Origin: Undaria pinnatifida
Lineage: Eukaryota > Sar > Phaeophyceae > Laminariales > Alariaceae
Reading direction: 5' to 3'
Length of the DNA: 64,000 nt
NCBI GenBank assembly: GCA_012845835.1
Contig: JABAKD010000025.1
Coordinates: forward strand, 16,501,992-16,565,991
Both the position numbers and the translations under genes were made by a program. The first letter of the stretch is position 1; every line of letters starts with the position of its first letter. Positions 1 to 9,490 of the stretch are shown here, piece by piece. Under the pieces are notes generated by a model. The model had not been told where the DNA came from. It saw only the letters and a program-made list of their open reading frames with translations, and made no database searches.

Positions 1-440
1 TTGATGATGTTGATGTTGATGATGTTGTTGATGTTTGTGTTGATGGTGTTGGTATTAGTGTCGGTGTTGATGGTGGTGGTGCTGGCGTTGGTGTTTGTGT
101 TATAGTGCTGGCGTTGATGTTGTTGGTGTTGTTGTCGGTGTTGGTGTTTGTGTTGGTGTTGGGAGGAATGTTGGCGGTTCTGGTATTGGTTATGTTGGTG
201 TTGATACTAGAAATGGCGTTGATGTTCGCATAGGTGCTGGCTTTGATGTTGGTCTTAGTATTGCTGTGGGGCTGGGTGTTGACATAGCAGTTGGTGTTGG
301 TTGTGGTGTGGATGCGGGTATTAGTATGGGTGTGCGTGTTAGTGATTGCGGTGGCGTGAAACTTGATGTTGGTGTTGGACTGGGCGTTGGCGTGATTCTT
401 GAAGGTCGGTGTTGGTGTAGGATGCGTAGTGTTGCGTAAA
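1..440. repeat. Degenerate GTTGGTGTT / GTTGATGTT minisatellite
   Basis: The stretch is built of short T/G-rich units (GTTGAT, GTTGGTGTT, GGTGTTGGTATT) with many small variations. It encodes repetitive Gly-Val or Pro-Thr-Ser strings in several frames, which I treat as repeat shadows and not genes. It starts before the window edge. Confidence 0.8.
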
Positions 441-827
441 CACGCGGTACCGGCATCAGTTTTTTTTTTGTGCTCCCTCCCCTTCCCCCACCTCACTTTG
501 TCCGTCGAAAATTTTGTTGTCTGTTGACAAGAGCGACCAAAGGACCGTGCCCAAAAGTCCGCAATGGCCTACATAGCAATATATGGGTGCCAGGCGAACG
601 TGCCGGGACCCCCCCGCCGGCAGTGGCCATACCTTTTTTTTTCCTCTTTTTTTCAAAACTGTAATTGATATGCAAGAAGGGACGCACAAGGTGCGGAAGT
701 CCGCCTTTCAGGTGGTTCTCAGTAGGATGCAGCTCACCCTTCATGCGAATCGCTTCGCGCTTGGTGGCTTGGTGCACGCGATGTTTGCCTGGTCGGTGAT
801 AACCCGACGGGCTCCGTCCCGGCATTA
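441..827. other. No gene seen; poly-T tracts
   Basis: Poly-T runs near 461-470 and 627-650. No recognisable protein or RNA. Confidence 0.5.
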
Positions 828-894
828 TAGAGATGCGAGAATATATGGTCATGCGACTATCTAGAGATGCGAGGATATATGGTCATGCGACTAC
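828..894. repeat. 33-34 bp tandem duplication
   Basis: Two nearly identical adjacent copies beginning TAGAGATGCGAG and ending GGTCATGCGACTA, differing at one internal base. Confidence 0.8.
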
Positions 895-1543
895 GGCTAT
901 GCGTTAAATGAGTACCCCCCCCCCCCCCCTCCGGATGGGTCCCTTGGCGGTGTGTCGTTTGACCCCGTTCCCCGCCCTGTGAATGCCTCCTCTGTGTCTG
1001 CTTTTCCAGGAGAGACCGAGGATCGTACCGATAAGCCCGTACTGTCCGAGCAACGACATATGTCCGGCGGCGGAGGCAGCTAGAGTTTTGAGGTATACGA
1101 CTACTTATGGTTCCATGGGATACCTGTTAACTCATTTCCAAGTCCCAAGATGATGGTAGTCTAACTCCAAGTGTTTCGTCCCAATGTCTGGAGTGCGGTG
1201 CTAAAAACGGTGCTAAACGGATTAATCCCTTTGGAAGTAACGAAGGGAACCGGGTTGAAACCGTTGAACACATGACCGATCCCCACTCCATGATGTAGGT
1301 CTTCCGGGGAAAATCTGTATGGTCTATCTTATGGTATCGGGTGGGAACGGTACGATCCGGATGATCTAACAAATTTCCCCAGGGTTGGATGTACTGTAGA
1401 TGATATGTATGCTCTATATCATATGATCTGTATGATCTAGATGGTAATCTGTCCGAGGTGTGATTGGTTTCATCGTTGTATCGAGGGTCTCAAGATAGTT
1501 ATTGTTGATGGCAGGTAATTACAGTTGGAACAGGATCTTGGCG
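895..1543. other. No gene seen; poly-C tract
   Basis: A C13-type homopolymer lies around 916-929. The rest is apparently unique sequence with short ORFs that show no family resemblance. Confidence 0.5.
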
Positions 1544-1640
1544 GCATGCTATCATGCATTAGAGGTAGCACTTTTCGACTTTTTTTGTCTGAATTTTGGG
1601 ACTCCTTAAGCGCTGTAAAGCCCCGAAATCCCTCCCTATA
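1544..1640 (-). mobile_element. MITE-A fragment
   Basis: Read on the minus strand it ends with the hallmark block AAGTGCTACCTCTA followed by a degraded terminal repeat, preceded by AAGGAGTCCC and CAGA motifs shared with the other MITE-A copies. The far end could not be placed. Confidence 0.5.
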
Positions 1641-2370
1641 CTAACTTCAAGTACATTCGTTAAAAAAAGAGTTGCCAGTTGTCAAGGCGTTAACCCTTTG
1701 GAGTCCATGCCTAGCGATAAAAAAGTGAGCGATGCGGTATTTTCATCGTGTAAGCGCGTGGTGTGCGATAGTCCATGCTGTGCTACATGCGCGGCGTGGA
1801 ACTCCTTGGATTGTGGTTCGGAAGGTAGGGTAAATAGCCCCTATGCCAGCAGCCCGCTTTGCTCCGTGAAGTCGATGCTGTAGTTGTCGTTTTCGTTCGT
1901 CGATTTTTCCCTCCATTTTTCCCTCGAAAGCCTCAAAAAGGTTGTTTGGAAGTATAACACCCCAATATCGCAGGAATTACATTTTTTTTATTTTGATACT
2001 ATTAGTAGGCCTCGTGTCCACCACAACTGGTGTCCTTCGTAACGTTCTCTCTCGTTTTCCGTAGCAAAGCCGCCGCCCCTCGATATGCCCCCCCCCCCCC
2101 GCTCCCCCCTGGTTTGATTCGAAACCCCGGTCCCCTTCCATGGCGTGGTTTGACGCCCTCCCATGGCGTGATTTGACCCCCCCTCCCCTTTCACCTCCCA
2201 ATGGCGCCTTTTGTGGACAGTGTTCTGTGTGCTGCGGAGGGGGGACTAAAGGGGGCTCACGCGGAGGAATGGGTATCGCTTGGGGCCCTTCGAGCTATTT
2301 CGTTAGCTTTGGAGGTAAAGACTGTTCGCAGACACGGCGGTGGGGGAGGTGGGTGGGGGCGAACTACTTT
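1641..2370. other. No gene seen
   Basis: Short ORFs only. A C-rich block lies near 2089-2106, and G/C-rich low-complexity sequence at 2140-2350. Nothing recognised. Confidence 0.45.
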
Positions 2371-2470
2371 CGCTGCTGCCCTGCCCGGCCCTGCCATGCC
2401 CTGTCCTGCCCTGCCGTTGTTGTTTCTTTTTTTCATTTTTTTTTTTTTTTTTTTTTTTAGTTTTTTTTAA
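2371..2470. repeat. CCCTGC-type repeat followed by long poly-T
   Basis: Repeated CCTGCC/CATGCC hexamers at 2378-2420 run into an interrupted T tract ending about 2470. Confidence 0.75.
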
Positions 2471-2884
2471 ACTTGTTGCTTGTTGTTTTCCTTTCATATT
2501 TTGAAAATAATGTTTTGATATATGTATTTTTTTGTTCACTTTCGGATTTTTTTCAAGTGTGTTTCGACATTAACTCCCTACCCGCGGTTGCGGTTGTTGT
2601 TTTTGTTTTATGGTGAAACGAAGCGATACCGGACTCTTTCACCATATTTGGGAAACAAAAGTATTTGGGTATTCATCTGAACCCTATTGGACCCCGTCTT
2701 TATCGACGAAGCAAGCGACGAGTGCGATCTGACCCAAGCGTCTAAGGAAAACGCGCAGCAATACAAGCATCGCCGCACTCTGCGGCTCCTTTTTGTCTTG
2801 TTCCCCCTGATTATTATCCTCCTTTTGTTGCTGTCGTCATTTTTGTCCTTTGTCGTCGTTGTTGTCAGTAGTCGTTGTCGTGAC
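2471..2884. repeat. Low-complexity GTTGTCGTT region
   Basis: GTTGTTGTTTTTG near 2590 and TTGTTGCTGTCGTCATTTTTG around 2825-2880. A block around 2600-2640 ending GATACCGGACT recurs around 4040-4075, so the stretch belongs to a local duplicated family. No gene seen. Confidence 0.5.
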
Positions 2885-3181
2885 GCATGCCAAGGTACAG
2901 GTGCACCAACCATTGTTTTTGCCTTCTGAGGGTGGTGGCTTCGATCAAGCAATGGTTGGTGTACCTCACCCAAAAACTGGTTTGTTAACAGAGTAGACTC
3001 AAAAGTAATCCCCGATGAACAATCCCATGTCTACGTATTTATTGTCAGTATACAACGAAACCTTTTGCAAGAAGTGAACGAAAAGCTCCGACGATTTTGG
3101 CTTAAAACAGCCCCGACACTCAAAAAAAGTTTCGGACGAAAAAGAGGTGCTCCTACAGCAGTACCTTTATGGCAGCCCGCG
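2885..3181 (+). mobile_element. MITE-A copy
   Basis: It starts with a diverged terminal repeat (GCATGCCAAGGTACAGGTGCACC) and carries the internal motifs ACCCAAAAACTG and CCGACGATTTTGG. It ends GTACCTTTATGGCAGCCCGC, which matches the 3' terminal repeat of better copies. An additional 16 bp near-perfect inverted repeat (2900-2915 with 2950-2965) can form a hairpin at its left end. Non-coding. Confidence 0.65.
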
Positions 3182-3245
3182 TCTCGTCGTTGTTGCCCTT
3201 TTTGCCCTTTGTTGTCGTGGTTGTTGCGACTATGTGTCCCGATAT

Positions 3246-3511
3246 GCGTGCTACCTGGTACGATAGTTGACCCTTTTTTTTCTGAGGATCTTATTAATAA
3301 TATGATGAGCTGTATTCCCCGCCCAAAAACTGATTTTGAGGAAAACGAAAAGTGCAACACCCGATGAACAACGTAATGAATGGATCAATGACCTAGCTAT
3401 TGAAAAGAGAACATGTGACAGGAGAAGGAAAACCCGACGATGTCGTGTTAAGGAGCACTGTCATTCAGAAACCGTTTCAGCCAAACAGTGCTATTAGTAC
3501 ACCTATCGTAG
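3246..3511 (+). mobile_element. MITE-A copy, adjacent to the previous one
   Basis: It starts GCGTGCTACC and contains GCCCAAAAACTGATTT, CCCGACGAT, AAGGAGCACTGTCATTCAGAA. It ends ACACCTATCGTAG, the 3' terminal repeat. The 65 bp spacer between this copy and the preceding one repeats the GTCGTTGTTGTC sequence found to the left of the first copy, so the pair may be a segmental duplication. Confidence 0.65.
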
Positions 3512-3570
3512 AACTATGGTAGAACTATCGTAGAACTATCGTAGAACTATCGTGGAAGTATCGTAGAAGG
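3502..3570. repeat. 12 bp minisatellite continuous with a MITE-A end
   Basis: Five to six copies of GTAGAACTATC with small variants. The first copy overlaps the CTATCGTAG end of the MITE-A copy at 3246-3511, so the array looks like an expansion of the element terminus. Confidence 0.75.
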
Positions 3571-3599
3571 CGGGATGGGTACGGTAGGGGGAGGGGTAC

Positions 3600-3840
3600 A
3601 CCCTTTTTTCACCACTGGGTTTGAGACACTCGCCCCAGTGACTCTTCTGTACGCCAACGAAAAAAAAGACCGTACTCGTAGGCGATTTGTTTTTGGCGTA
3701 GCTTAAGCTGTTCATTCCATGGCGGGTTCATATGGCAAACAAAAAAGAGCACGGAAGATGAAGAAGATTAACACCGCAAAGGAAAATGGGGGGTCACTCG
3801 CGGGAGTGACCCCCACCCGCGGCAAGGGAGGCCCCGCTCG
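3600..3840 (+). repeat. Dispersed repeat DR3, copy 1
   Basis: It shares CCGGGTTTGAGGCACTCG-like sequence, a GGCGCAGC-like block and an inverted GGGTCACTCGCG...GAGTGACCCC motif with copies at about 6990-7140 and 39830-40090. Confidence 0.55.
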
Positions 3841-4229
3841 TGACCCCACGGTCTTGCTTTTGGTGGTACCGTTTTTGTTGTGCTTGTTTCTGTTCCTGCT
3901 CCCACTCGTGCTGCTCCTGTTGTTTTTAACTGTTGCTCGCGTTTAATGTTGCTGGTGCCGTTGCTAACACTGTCTCCGTTCTTGTTGCTGTCGTCGCGTC
4001 GTCGTCGTCGTTTTTGTTTTTGTTTTTGTTTTCTCATTTTTGTAGTACAACGAAGCAATACCGGACTACTTCACAGACTTCCCGATGGTCATGTTCATGA
4101 TCTCGGGGGTGTTGCTCTCCGAGGCGGGGCATGCAGTGTCTCCAGAAGACCGAGCAAGGGTGGCTAAAACAAGGTGAGGCGAAAATAATATTACGATGTT
4201 TGCGAAATGTTGGGGTGTTTGCGGAATAC
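3841..4229. repeat. Low-complexity TTG/TCG/GTTTTT tracts
   Basis: Includes GTCGTCGTCGTCG at about 3995-4012 followed by repeated GTTTTT. The sequence AACGAAGCAATACCGGACT at about 4049 duplicates one near 2617. No gene seen. Confidence 0.55.
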
Positions 4230-4745
4230 GAAATTTTGCAAGGGTATGTTAGGTAAGGTATACCTATACCCGGGCATTTTTTTTGAGGTCGTACCTAACA
4301 TACCTAAGACTTCGGTAACGAACTGACGCCCGAACCTAACGTACCCAACACTTCGGTAAGGTATCGGGAGTCGTACTTAACGTACCTAAAACTTTGGTAA
4401 GGTACTGAGGTCCCCAGGCTCGTACCTAAACCCGGGTATTTCGTCGACGGGAATACCTATACCCGGGTAACCTATCGTACCCAAAACTTAGGTAAGGTAT
4501 CCAGATCCGTTCCAAACGTACCTAGCACGTAGGTTAGGTATCAGGGTTGCTACCTAACGTACGCAAAACTTATGTAAGGTATTGAGGTTGTCCCCAAGCT
4601 CGTACCTAAAGCCGGGTATTTCGTTGATGGCTTTACCTATACCAGGGTAAGTGTTAGATGTACCTATCGTACCTAAGCTTCAGGGAAGGTATCGAGGTCC
4701 GTACCTAAGTTTGGGCACGGGTACGTACCCGGGTACGTACCCTTA
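4230..4745. repeat. Degenerate array of TACCTAACGTACCTAAAACTT-type units
   Basis: About eight diverged copies of a unit containing GTACCTAACGTACC, ACTTNGGTAAGGTAT and ACCCGGGTA, with an approximate higher-order period of 180-200 bases (two blocks contain CCCAGGCTCGTACC or CCCAAGCTCGTACC). It ends in a GGGTACGTACCC palindromic stretch. Confidence 0.75.
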
Positions 4746-5172
4746 CAATACATGTCAAATTGACGGGGCTGGGCACTGGAACAGTATGTGCTGGTAGTAT
4801 TATAGTAATCTCCTGGCGGCAGCTATCTTCTGACTGGGTCTGCCAGTAGACGCTGCTATTATAGCATGTGTTCTCACGTACATCCAAGAAACGCGACAGT
4901 TTGCTTTTCACGAAACGCAACACCGGTATCGTTTTGGCTGGGTGACAACCTACTGAACAACGACCCTGTACTTCAAGGGCTGGAGCGATGGAGTAATACA
5001 AATCGCCAGAGTACATGTACGACGCCTCTCGAGCCCTTTCTCGTCGACAACGCTCCAGCATGACAAAGTCATCGACGGCTTTTGTAGTCTCCGTCGGCAC
5101 ACAGTACACGCCCTGCGTGTCCCCTTTTATCTTGTAAACAAGCTCGGAAGTAATCACGGCCACTTCCTTCAA
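4705..5172 (-). CDS. Unrecognised ORF, possible exon or gene relic
   Basis: I do not recognise this protein. The 155-residue ORF starts with an ATG at 5172 and the last 15 or so residues run into the neighbouring repeat array, so any real coding part is about 4750-5172. Composition is balanced, with no low-complexity runs in the first 130 residues. There is one Cys-rich stretch (VGCHP, NTCYNSS) but no clear zinc-binding pattern. The open frame extends a little upstream of the ATG, and an AG that could be a splice acceptor lies just before it. The ORF sits between two repeats, which argues that it may be chance. Confidence 0.25.
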   Translation of the reverse strand: MKEVAVITSELVYKIKGDTQGVYCVPTETTKAVDDFVMLERCRRERAREASYMYSGDLYYSIAPALEVQGRCSVGCHPAKTIPVLRFVKSKLSRFLDVRENTCYNSSVYWQTQSEDSCRQEITIILPAHTVPVPSPVNLTCIVRVRTRVRTRAQT

Positions 5173-5185
5173 ACCTGCGAAGCAT

Positions 5186-5240
5186 GGGGTCGCAAATATA
5201 CAGGGCAGTGCCCCGCCAGTCGTACATATTTTGGAGCTAC
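5186..5240. repeat. Left copy of a direct repeat bracketing the GGGTC minisatellite
   Basis: Shares ATATACAGGGCAGTNCCCCG and CAGTCRTACAT with 5598-5653, the two copies being about 410 bp apart on either side of the minisatellite. Confidence 0.7.
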
Positions 5241-5269
5241 ACCTTGGATTTTTGGGGTTTTGACGGTCA

Positions 5270-5560
5270 TGAACTGACCCGCGAGTCGGGTTAGCGGGTC
5301 GGGTCAGGAGGCTTTCAAATCCTCACGGGTCGGCCCGGATCGGGTCAGGAGGTTTGAGATATCACACGGATCGGGTCAGGAGGTTTGCGGCATCAGACGG
5401 GTCGGGTAGGGTCGGGTCGGGTCAGGAGGTTTAGAGATCTCACCGGTCGGGGCGCTCGGGTCTGATCAGAAAGTGGTTGAAATCTTACGGGTCGGATCGG
5501 GTGCTGACCCGACCTCTGATCCGACCCGACCCGACCCGACCCGACCCGCGGAGTTTTACC
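5270..5560. repeat. GGGTCGGGTC / GGTTTGAGATATCAC minisatellite
   Basis: Roughly 50 bp units made of (GGGTC)n plus AGGAGGTTTGAGATNTCAC, ending in a (GACCC)n run at 5515-5548. The same composite unit, in the opposite orientation, forms the array at 26085-26310. Confidence 0.8.
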
Positions 5561-5597
5561 TGACTTGTGAAACCTCCCTGCTATTTTCGATTGAAGA

Positions 5598-5653
5598 ATG
5601 GGATCGACAATATACAGGGCAGTTCCCCGCCAGTCATACATGTTTTGAAACTG
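5598..5653. repeat. Right copy of the direct repeat bracketing the minisatellite
   Basis: See the left copy at 5186-5240. Identity by eye is about 80 percent over 55 bp. Confidence 0.7.
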
Positions 5654-5739
5654 CCCCTTCGTTTCGTTTTTGCACGTCGTTTAATTTTATTTCGTTTACG
5701 TTCGGTTCCATTTTCAATGGATTCACCTCGCTGCGCTTC

Positions 5740-5925
5740 GTATCGTGTTGTGTCGTTTCGTTTCGTTTCGTTTCGTTTCGTTTCGTTTCGTTTCGTTTCG
5801 TTTCGTTTCGTTTCGTGTCGTTTCGTGTCGTTTTGTGCCGTTTCGCTTTGTTCCGGTTCGTTTCGTTTGGTTTCGTTTGGTTTCTTTTGTTCCGGTTCGT
5901 TTCGTGCTGTTTCATTTCGTTTGTT
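5740..5925. repeat. (TTTCG)n microsatellite
   Basis: Perfect pentamers at about 5753-5815, degenerating to TTCGTTTGG variants up to about 5925. ORFs of Phe-Arg-Ser or Asn-Glu-Thr repeats here are shadows. Confidence 0.9.
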
Positions 5926-6167
5926 TTTTTGTTCAGTCTGGGGCTGTGGGTAGAGCGACGAAGGTGGGTCGCTCCGTACGCAGGAAGCCTGGGTTCTCTT
6001 TTCGAGGGTCCTTTGCGGGGGGAAGCGCTCATGCGGGCGCCGCAAGAGCTGCGAGATCAGGCGGTTAGACAAGCGGAAGGTGGGGGTGGCCTTGCCTCAA
6101 TAGGGGTAGCACGTGTTGGCCGATAACTTGTTGCTGACGGGGCTATCCAAAGCTTTTCAAGGGGCAT

Positions 6168-6392
6168 AACCGAACCGAACCGAACCGAACCGAACCGAAC
6201 CGAACCGAACCGAACCGAACCGAACCGAACCGAACCGAACCGAACCGAACCGAACCGAACCGAACCGAACCGAACCGAACCGAACCGAACCGAACCGAAC
6301 CGAACCGAACCGAACCGAACCGAACCGAACCGAACCGAACCGAACCGAACCGAACCGAACCGAACCGAACCGAACCGAACCGAACCGAACCG
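6168..6392. repeat. (AACCG)n microsatellite, about 45 perfect copies
   Basis: 225 bp of uninterrupted CGAAC pentamers. No imperfect copy was seen inside the run. Confidence 0.95.
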
Positions 6393-6779
6393 CTGCTCTG
6401 TTTTTCCATTTGGAGCATCCTACTGTGCGGTGCGGTGTGGTGCCGTGCGGATTTTTTATTTTATTTTATTTGGGCGCCTTGTCGCTTTTAGCACTACTGC
6501 ATTCCCGATATGGGGAGCTTTTATTTTGGACACTTGGAAGTAGACTATGTCAATATTAATAGGGTGAGTTCGGGAGTTGGAAAAGGTTGACTGAGGATCT
6601 ACCGACATTTCGTGGAAATGCGATTTGTGACTTTTCGCGCAGACATGGGTACTGCGCCGTAGAATTACTCATCGGGTTGCAGTTTTGTCGAACACGGTCT
6701 TTGGGTGAGGTATGGAAGTCATCACGTGAGGGGCCTCAGAATTTTTCGGTGCATCCGCTGGCGACGAAGACTACGGTAG
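6393..6779. other. No gene seen; short GGTGC and TTTTA repeats
   Basis: Short (GTGCG)n and TTTTATTTTATTT stretches lie at 6425-6475. The remainder is unique sequence without a recognisable ORF. Confidence 0.5.
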
Positions 6780-6965
6780 GACATCATACCCTATCATACC
6801 CTATCATACTATCATACCCTATCATACTATCATACCCTATCATACTATCATACCCTATCATACCCTATCATACCCTATCATACCCTATCATACTATCATA
6901 CTATCATACTGTATCACTGTCATACTATCAATAGCATACTACTGCTACTTGGTATCATGCTATCA
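6780..6965. repeat. CATACCCTAT / CATACTAT minisatellite
   Basis: About 20 units of 8 or 10 bp interspersed, decaying toward the 3' side. Confidence 0.9.
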
Positions 6966-6989
6966 TACTCGCACGAGTGACGCTGTGCC

Positions 6990-7140
6990 TCACTGACGAA
7001 AAGTATCCAGGCCATTTGCTTGGCGCAGCGCAGCTAACCGTTCCGTTGGGTTCATAACGCAAAGGAACAGCGGGGTCGTTGACGCGAGTGACCCCGAACC
7101 ATTGAAAAAGAAGGTTCCAAAACAACATGACCCTCCTACC
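6990..7140 (+). repeat. Dispersed repeat DR3, copy 2
   Basis: Contains TTGGCGCAGCG, an A-rich/AACAGC block and GGGGTCGTTGACGCGAGTGACCCC, as in the copies at 3600-3840 and 39830-40090. Confidence 0.5.
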
Positions 7141-7147
7141 GTAGGTT

Positions 7148-7205
7148 CGGTTTACACTGCACTACACTGCACTACACTGCACTACACTACACTACACTAC
7201 ACTAC
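7148..7205. repeat. (CACTACACTG)n and (CACTA)n microsatellite
   Basis: Decamer then pentamer repeats, nearly perfect. Confidence 0.9.
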
Positions 7206-7877
7206 ATTGTATTGATAATAATACCATGCGGCAGGCCATTGTGGTCAACGTGGTCGCTCGCGCGGTCGTTCGCGCTGTCGCTTGTGCAGATCTCACAGAA
7301 CGAGAAGGGTTTTTGTTGTTGTTGTTGTTGTTGTTGTACCATGTTTTTTTGGTGCAACGGTGTAAGCAATTACTCTAGTCCCATGATATTGTTTATCTGT
7401 CGACGCCCGCCGCCGCCTCTCGTTCCCATTCCCTCATTTCCTCCCACCTCCCCTCCCCTGTCTCTCCCCTGTCCCTTATTATCTCATTCCCGCCCCCCCC
7501 CCACCCTCTCTCGCACTTTCTCCCGCAGATTTTTTAGCAGAAGGGTTCAGTCTGGGAGGATGGGCAGAAAGACTGGTCGCCGCCATACGCTCAGAAGCTT
7601 GTTTGGTGAGCACTCACTCGTCTAAGTCGTTTTTAGCGACACGTTAACTATTTGCAGGGTGCCAAATGAACAGGTTGGTGCAATTTTGGATTCGCGAGAA
7701 ATAGAAACTTTTTTTTTCGCATTCTTTATCTTGTGTATCACACTTCTCTTCTGCAACATAAACTAAATGCCAACCTTCCCATGATGTGTGATACTTCCAT
7801 CGCGTGTGTTACGGGGTGTGTACCCCCCCTACTATATATGTAGATTGATAACCATTATTTATAATCATTTCTCTCCA
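7206..7877. other. No gene seen; (TTG)n and pyrimidine-rich tracts
   Basis: (TTG)9 at 7312-7337 and a C/T-rich stretch at 7400-7530. ORFs here are low-complexity. Confidence 0.5.
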
Positions 7878-8167
7878 GCTCAACTCGTGAGAGGTTTTTC
7901 CCCTCAGCAACCTTCTGGACAGCAGGCCGTGGTGACAGGTGTCTTCCCTTTTCTTCCCCCTGTAATTGCCTACATTTTCATGGCGCATAGGGTTCAGCAT
8001 TATCACTTTTCAGCTTTTGATGCTCGTCGATTTGCATCGAATTTCGCCAACTCGCGCTCTCGCGCTTGCGGCCTGTCGGCTTGTAAGCAAGAGTCCCTTG
8101 TGACATTCGAACTACGACCTCGACCTCAATAGTTACGCGGCTTACTATTGGACCGCCGGGGACACTG
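7878..8167 (-). mobile_element. SINE-A copy 1 (tRNA-related)
   Basis: On the minus strand the element begins near 8167 with a tRNA-like head (GTCCCCGGCGGTC, then a box-B-like AGTTCGAAT about 50 bases on). A body follows that ends near CCAGAAGG/GGAGAG. Body and head align with the copy at 25012-25286 (shared blocks CCCTATGCGC, TGACACCTGT, GTCCAGAAG). It has no coding capacity and no A-tail at the 3' end. Confidence 0.6.
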
Positions 8168-8254
8168 GTATATATGCTTACATTAGTTATGTTACCTCCC
8201 TACCAGGTACCCGGTATATGTTACGTTTCCGACCTGTGTACCGGTATCCTTCAC

Positions 8255-8360
8255 CAGGGTACACACACCGCGTAACACGTGCGATCGAAGCACCACACGC
8301 AGCTTTTGCAAGGAGGGGTTTTGACAAAATATAATAATATGGATCTCACAGCTGAAGGAT
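8255..8360 (+). repeat. Dispersed repeat DR4, copy 1
   Basis: Motifs GTGCGATCGAAG, ACACGCAGCTTTTGCAA and GATCTCACAGCTG are shared with 15345-15405, 41170-41245 and the end of the window. Confidence 0.5.
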
Positions 8361-8800
8361 GACTTCGTTTTTCCGTTTTTTTCTTTTTATTTCCGTAGCA
8401 CTGCTTATATTTTTACAATAATATGTAATTTTGATCTTTATGTCGAGACTTGGAAACAAAAGTGCAAAAATCTTGCCATTTGACTAGAAGCGCATTTTTT
8501 TCCATTTGCAACGTGTCGCCATTTTTTTTCACGACCGTTTTCTTGCATATTTCTGTAGTCCTTTTTTTTGGCAGATGTATGGAGCTTTTGATATCATATG
8601 TTTTTGTCAAATACGTCATCTGCGAGTTCGATCAATTTAATGATCGGGACTAATGTTCGCCTATTTTTTTTGGTGTTGCTTTAAAAAAAAGAAAGAACGG
8701 ATCTAGCCTGTCCGTCTTGAAACGATTGGCGGACAGCAAATGCCTCTCTACCGACACCTCCCCACTCTCTCGTTGTTTCGCCTTTATTTAGTTGCGTTCT
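8361..8800. other. No gene seen
   Basis: A/T-rich unique sequence with short ORFs, none recognised. Confidence 0.45.
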
Positions 8801-8804
8801 TTAT

Positions 8805-9015
8805 TTGCGCTTCTTCAGTTAATTTCTTATTTAAAAACGGAGAGATGGAGGGCGTGGAAGGAGTGGGGGTGTTGCATGCAATCACCTCTTTCATTCATCT
8901 GATTATCGACCCACCACTCCACACTGTTTCATCGTGGTCGTGTTTTTGATGTGTCCTTCTCATGTGCGTTTCTTGTGTAAGAACGGAGGAGTGGAAGGTG
9001 TGGAAGTGGGTTTGT
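8805..9015 (+). repeat. Imperfect ~130 bp duplication
   Basis: The segments around 8810-8870 and 8945-9010 share CTTNTTTAAAAACGGAG, GGAAGG-GTGGAAG and similar predicted peptides (FLFKNGEMEGVEG versus FLCKNGGVEGVEV). The second copy continues in an open frame rich in Ser, Pro and Thr to about 9130, followed by CAGGTGTGTG. That could be an exon with a donor, but nothing confirms it. Confidence 0.4.
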
Positions 9016-9254
9016 TGGATGACGGCGAGGCCGTGGAGGGGGGGGAAATGGCGTCATCCGACCCTACATCTCCAACGTCGTTGGTCTCATCTACTGGAGG
9101 CTCGGGGCCGCGACCCGTCTCAGGGAAACAGGTGTGTGCTGATGACACGTGCCTCGTACGATAAGGGCACAGTGGGGAACCCGATTCAACGCCTTTACAA
9201 TTGGGAACCCGTCTTTGAGGACAATATACTTGGGATTAATACAGAAAGGGGTTT

Positions 9255-9490
9255 ATGGGCTCTAACGGGATCAACAGCCCCTTGAAGCAGGCCAATTACA
9301 CGTACTCGATATAAGAGCGCCTCGGAACAGGCCAACAACGCGTACCCGATTCAAGAGCCCCTCGGAACAGGCCTATTACCCGTACCCGATTTAAGAGCCC
9401 TTCGGAACACGCCATTTACGCGTGCTACGACAGGGCACAGGTGGGTGCCCGATTTAGAAGCCCCTCGGAACAAGCCAATTACGAGTTCCA
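9255..9490. repeat. 40 bp tandem repeat, 4-5 copies
   Basis: The marker CTCGGAACAGGCC recurs at 9281 (variant), 9321, 9361 and 9401, with a further diverged copy near 9464. Each is followed by a CGTACCCGATTYAAGAG block. Confidence 0.85.

Noticed and set aside
2140-2470. Plus ORFs ending in poly-Phe
   Set aside because: Translation of C-rich and poly-T low-complexity sequence.
6168-6418. Long ORF of Ser-Val-Arg-Phe-Gly repeats
   Set aside because: Purely the translation of the AACCG microsatellite.
6780-6965. Telomeric repeat (CCCTAT)
   Set aside because: Units are CATACCCTAT/CATACTAT, not a known telomere repeat, and the array is internal and degenerate.
8934-9164. Ser/Pro-rich plus ORF as an upstream exon of the MYND gene
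   Set aside because: A possible donor follows (CAGGTGTGTG), but the segment is part of a local duplication and nothing links it to the MYND exons.
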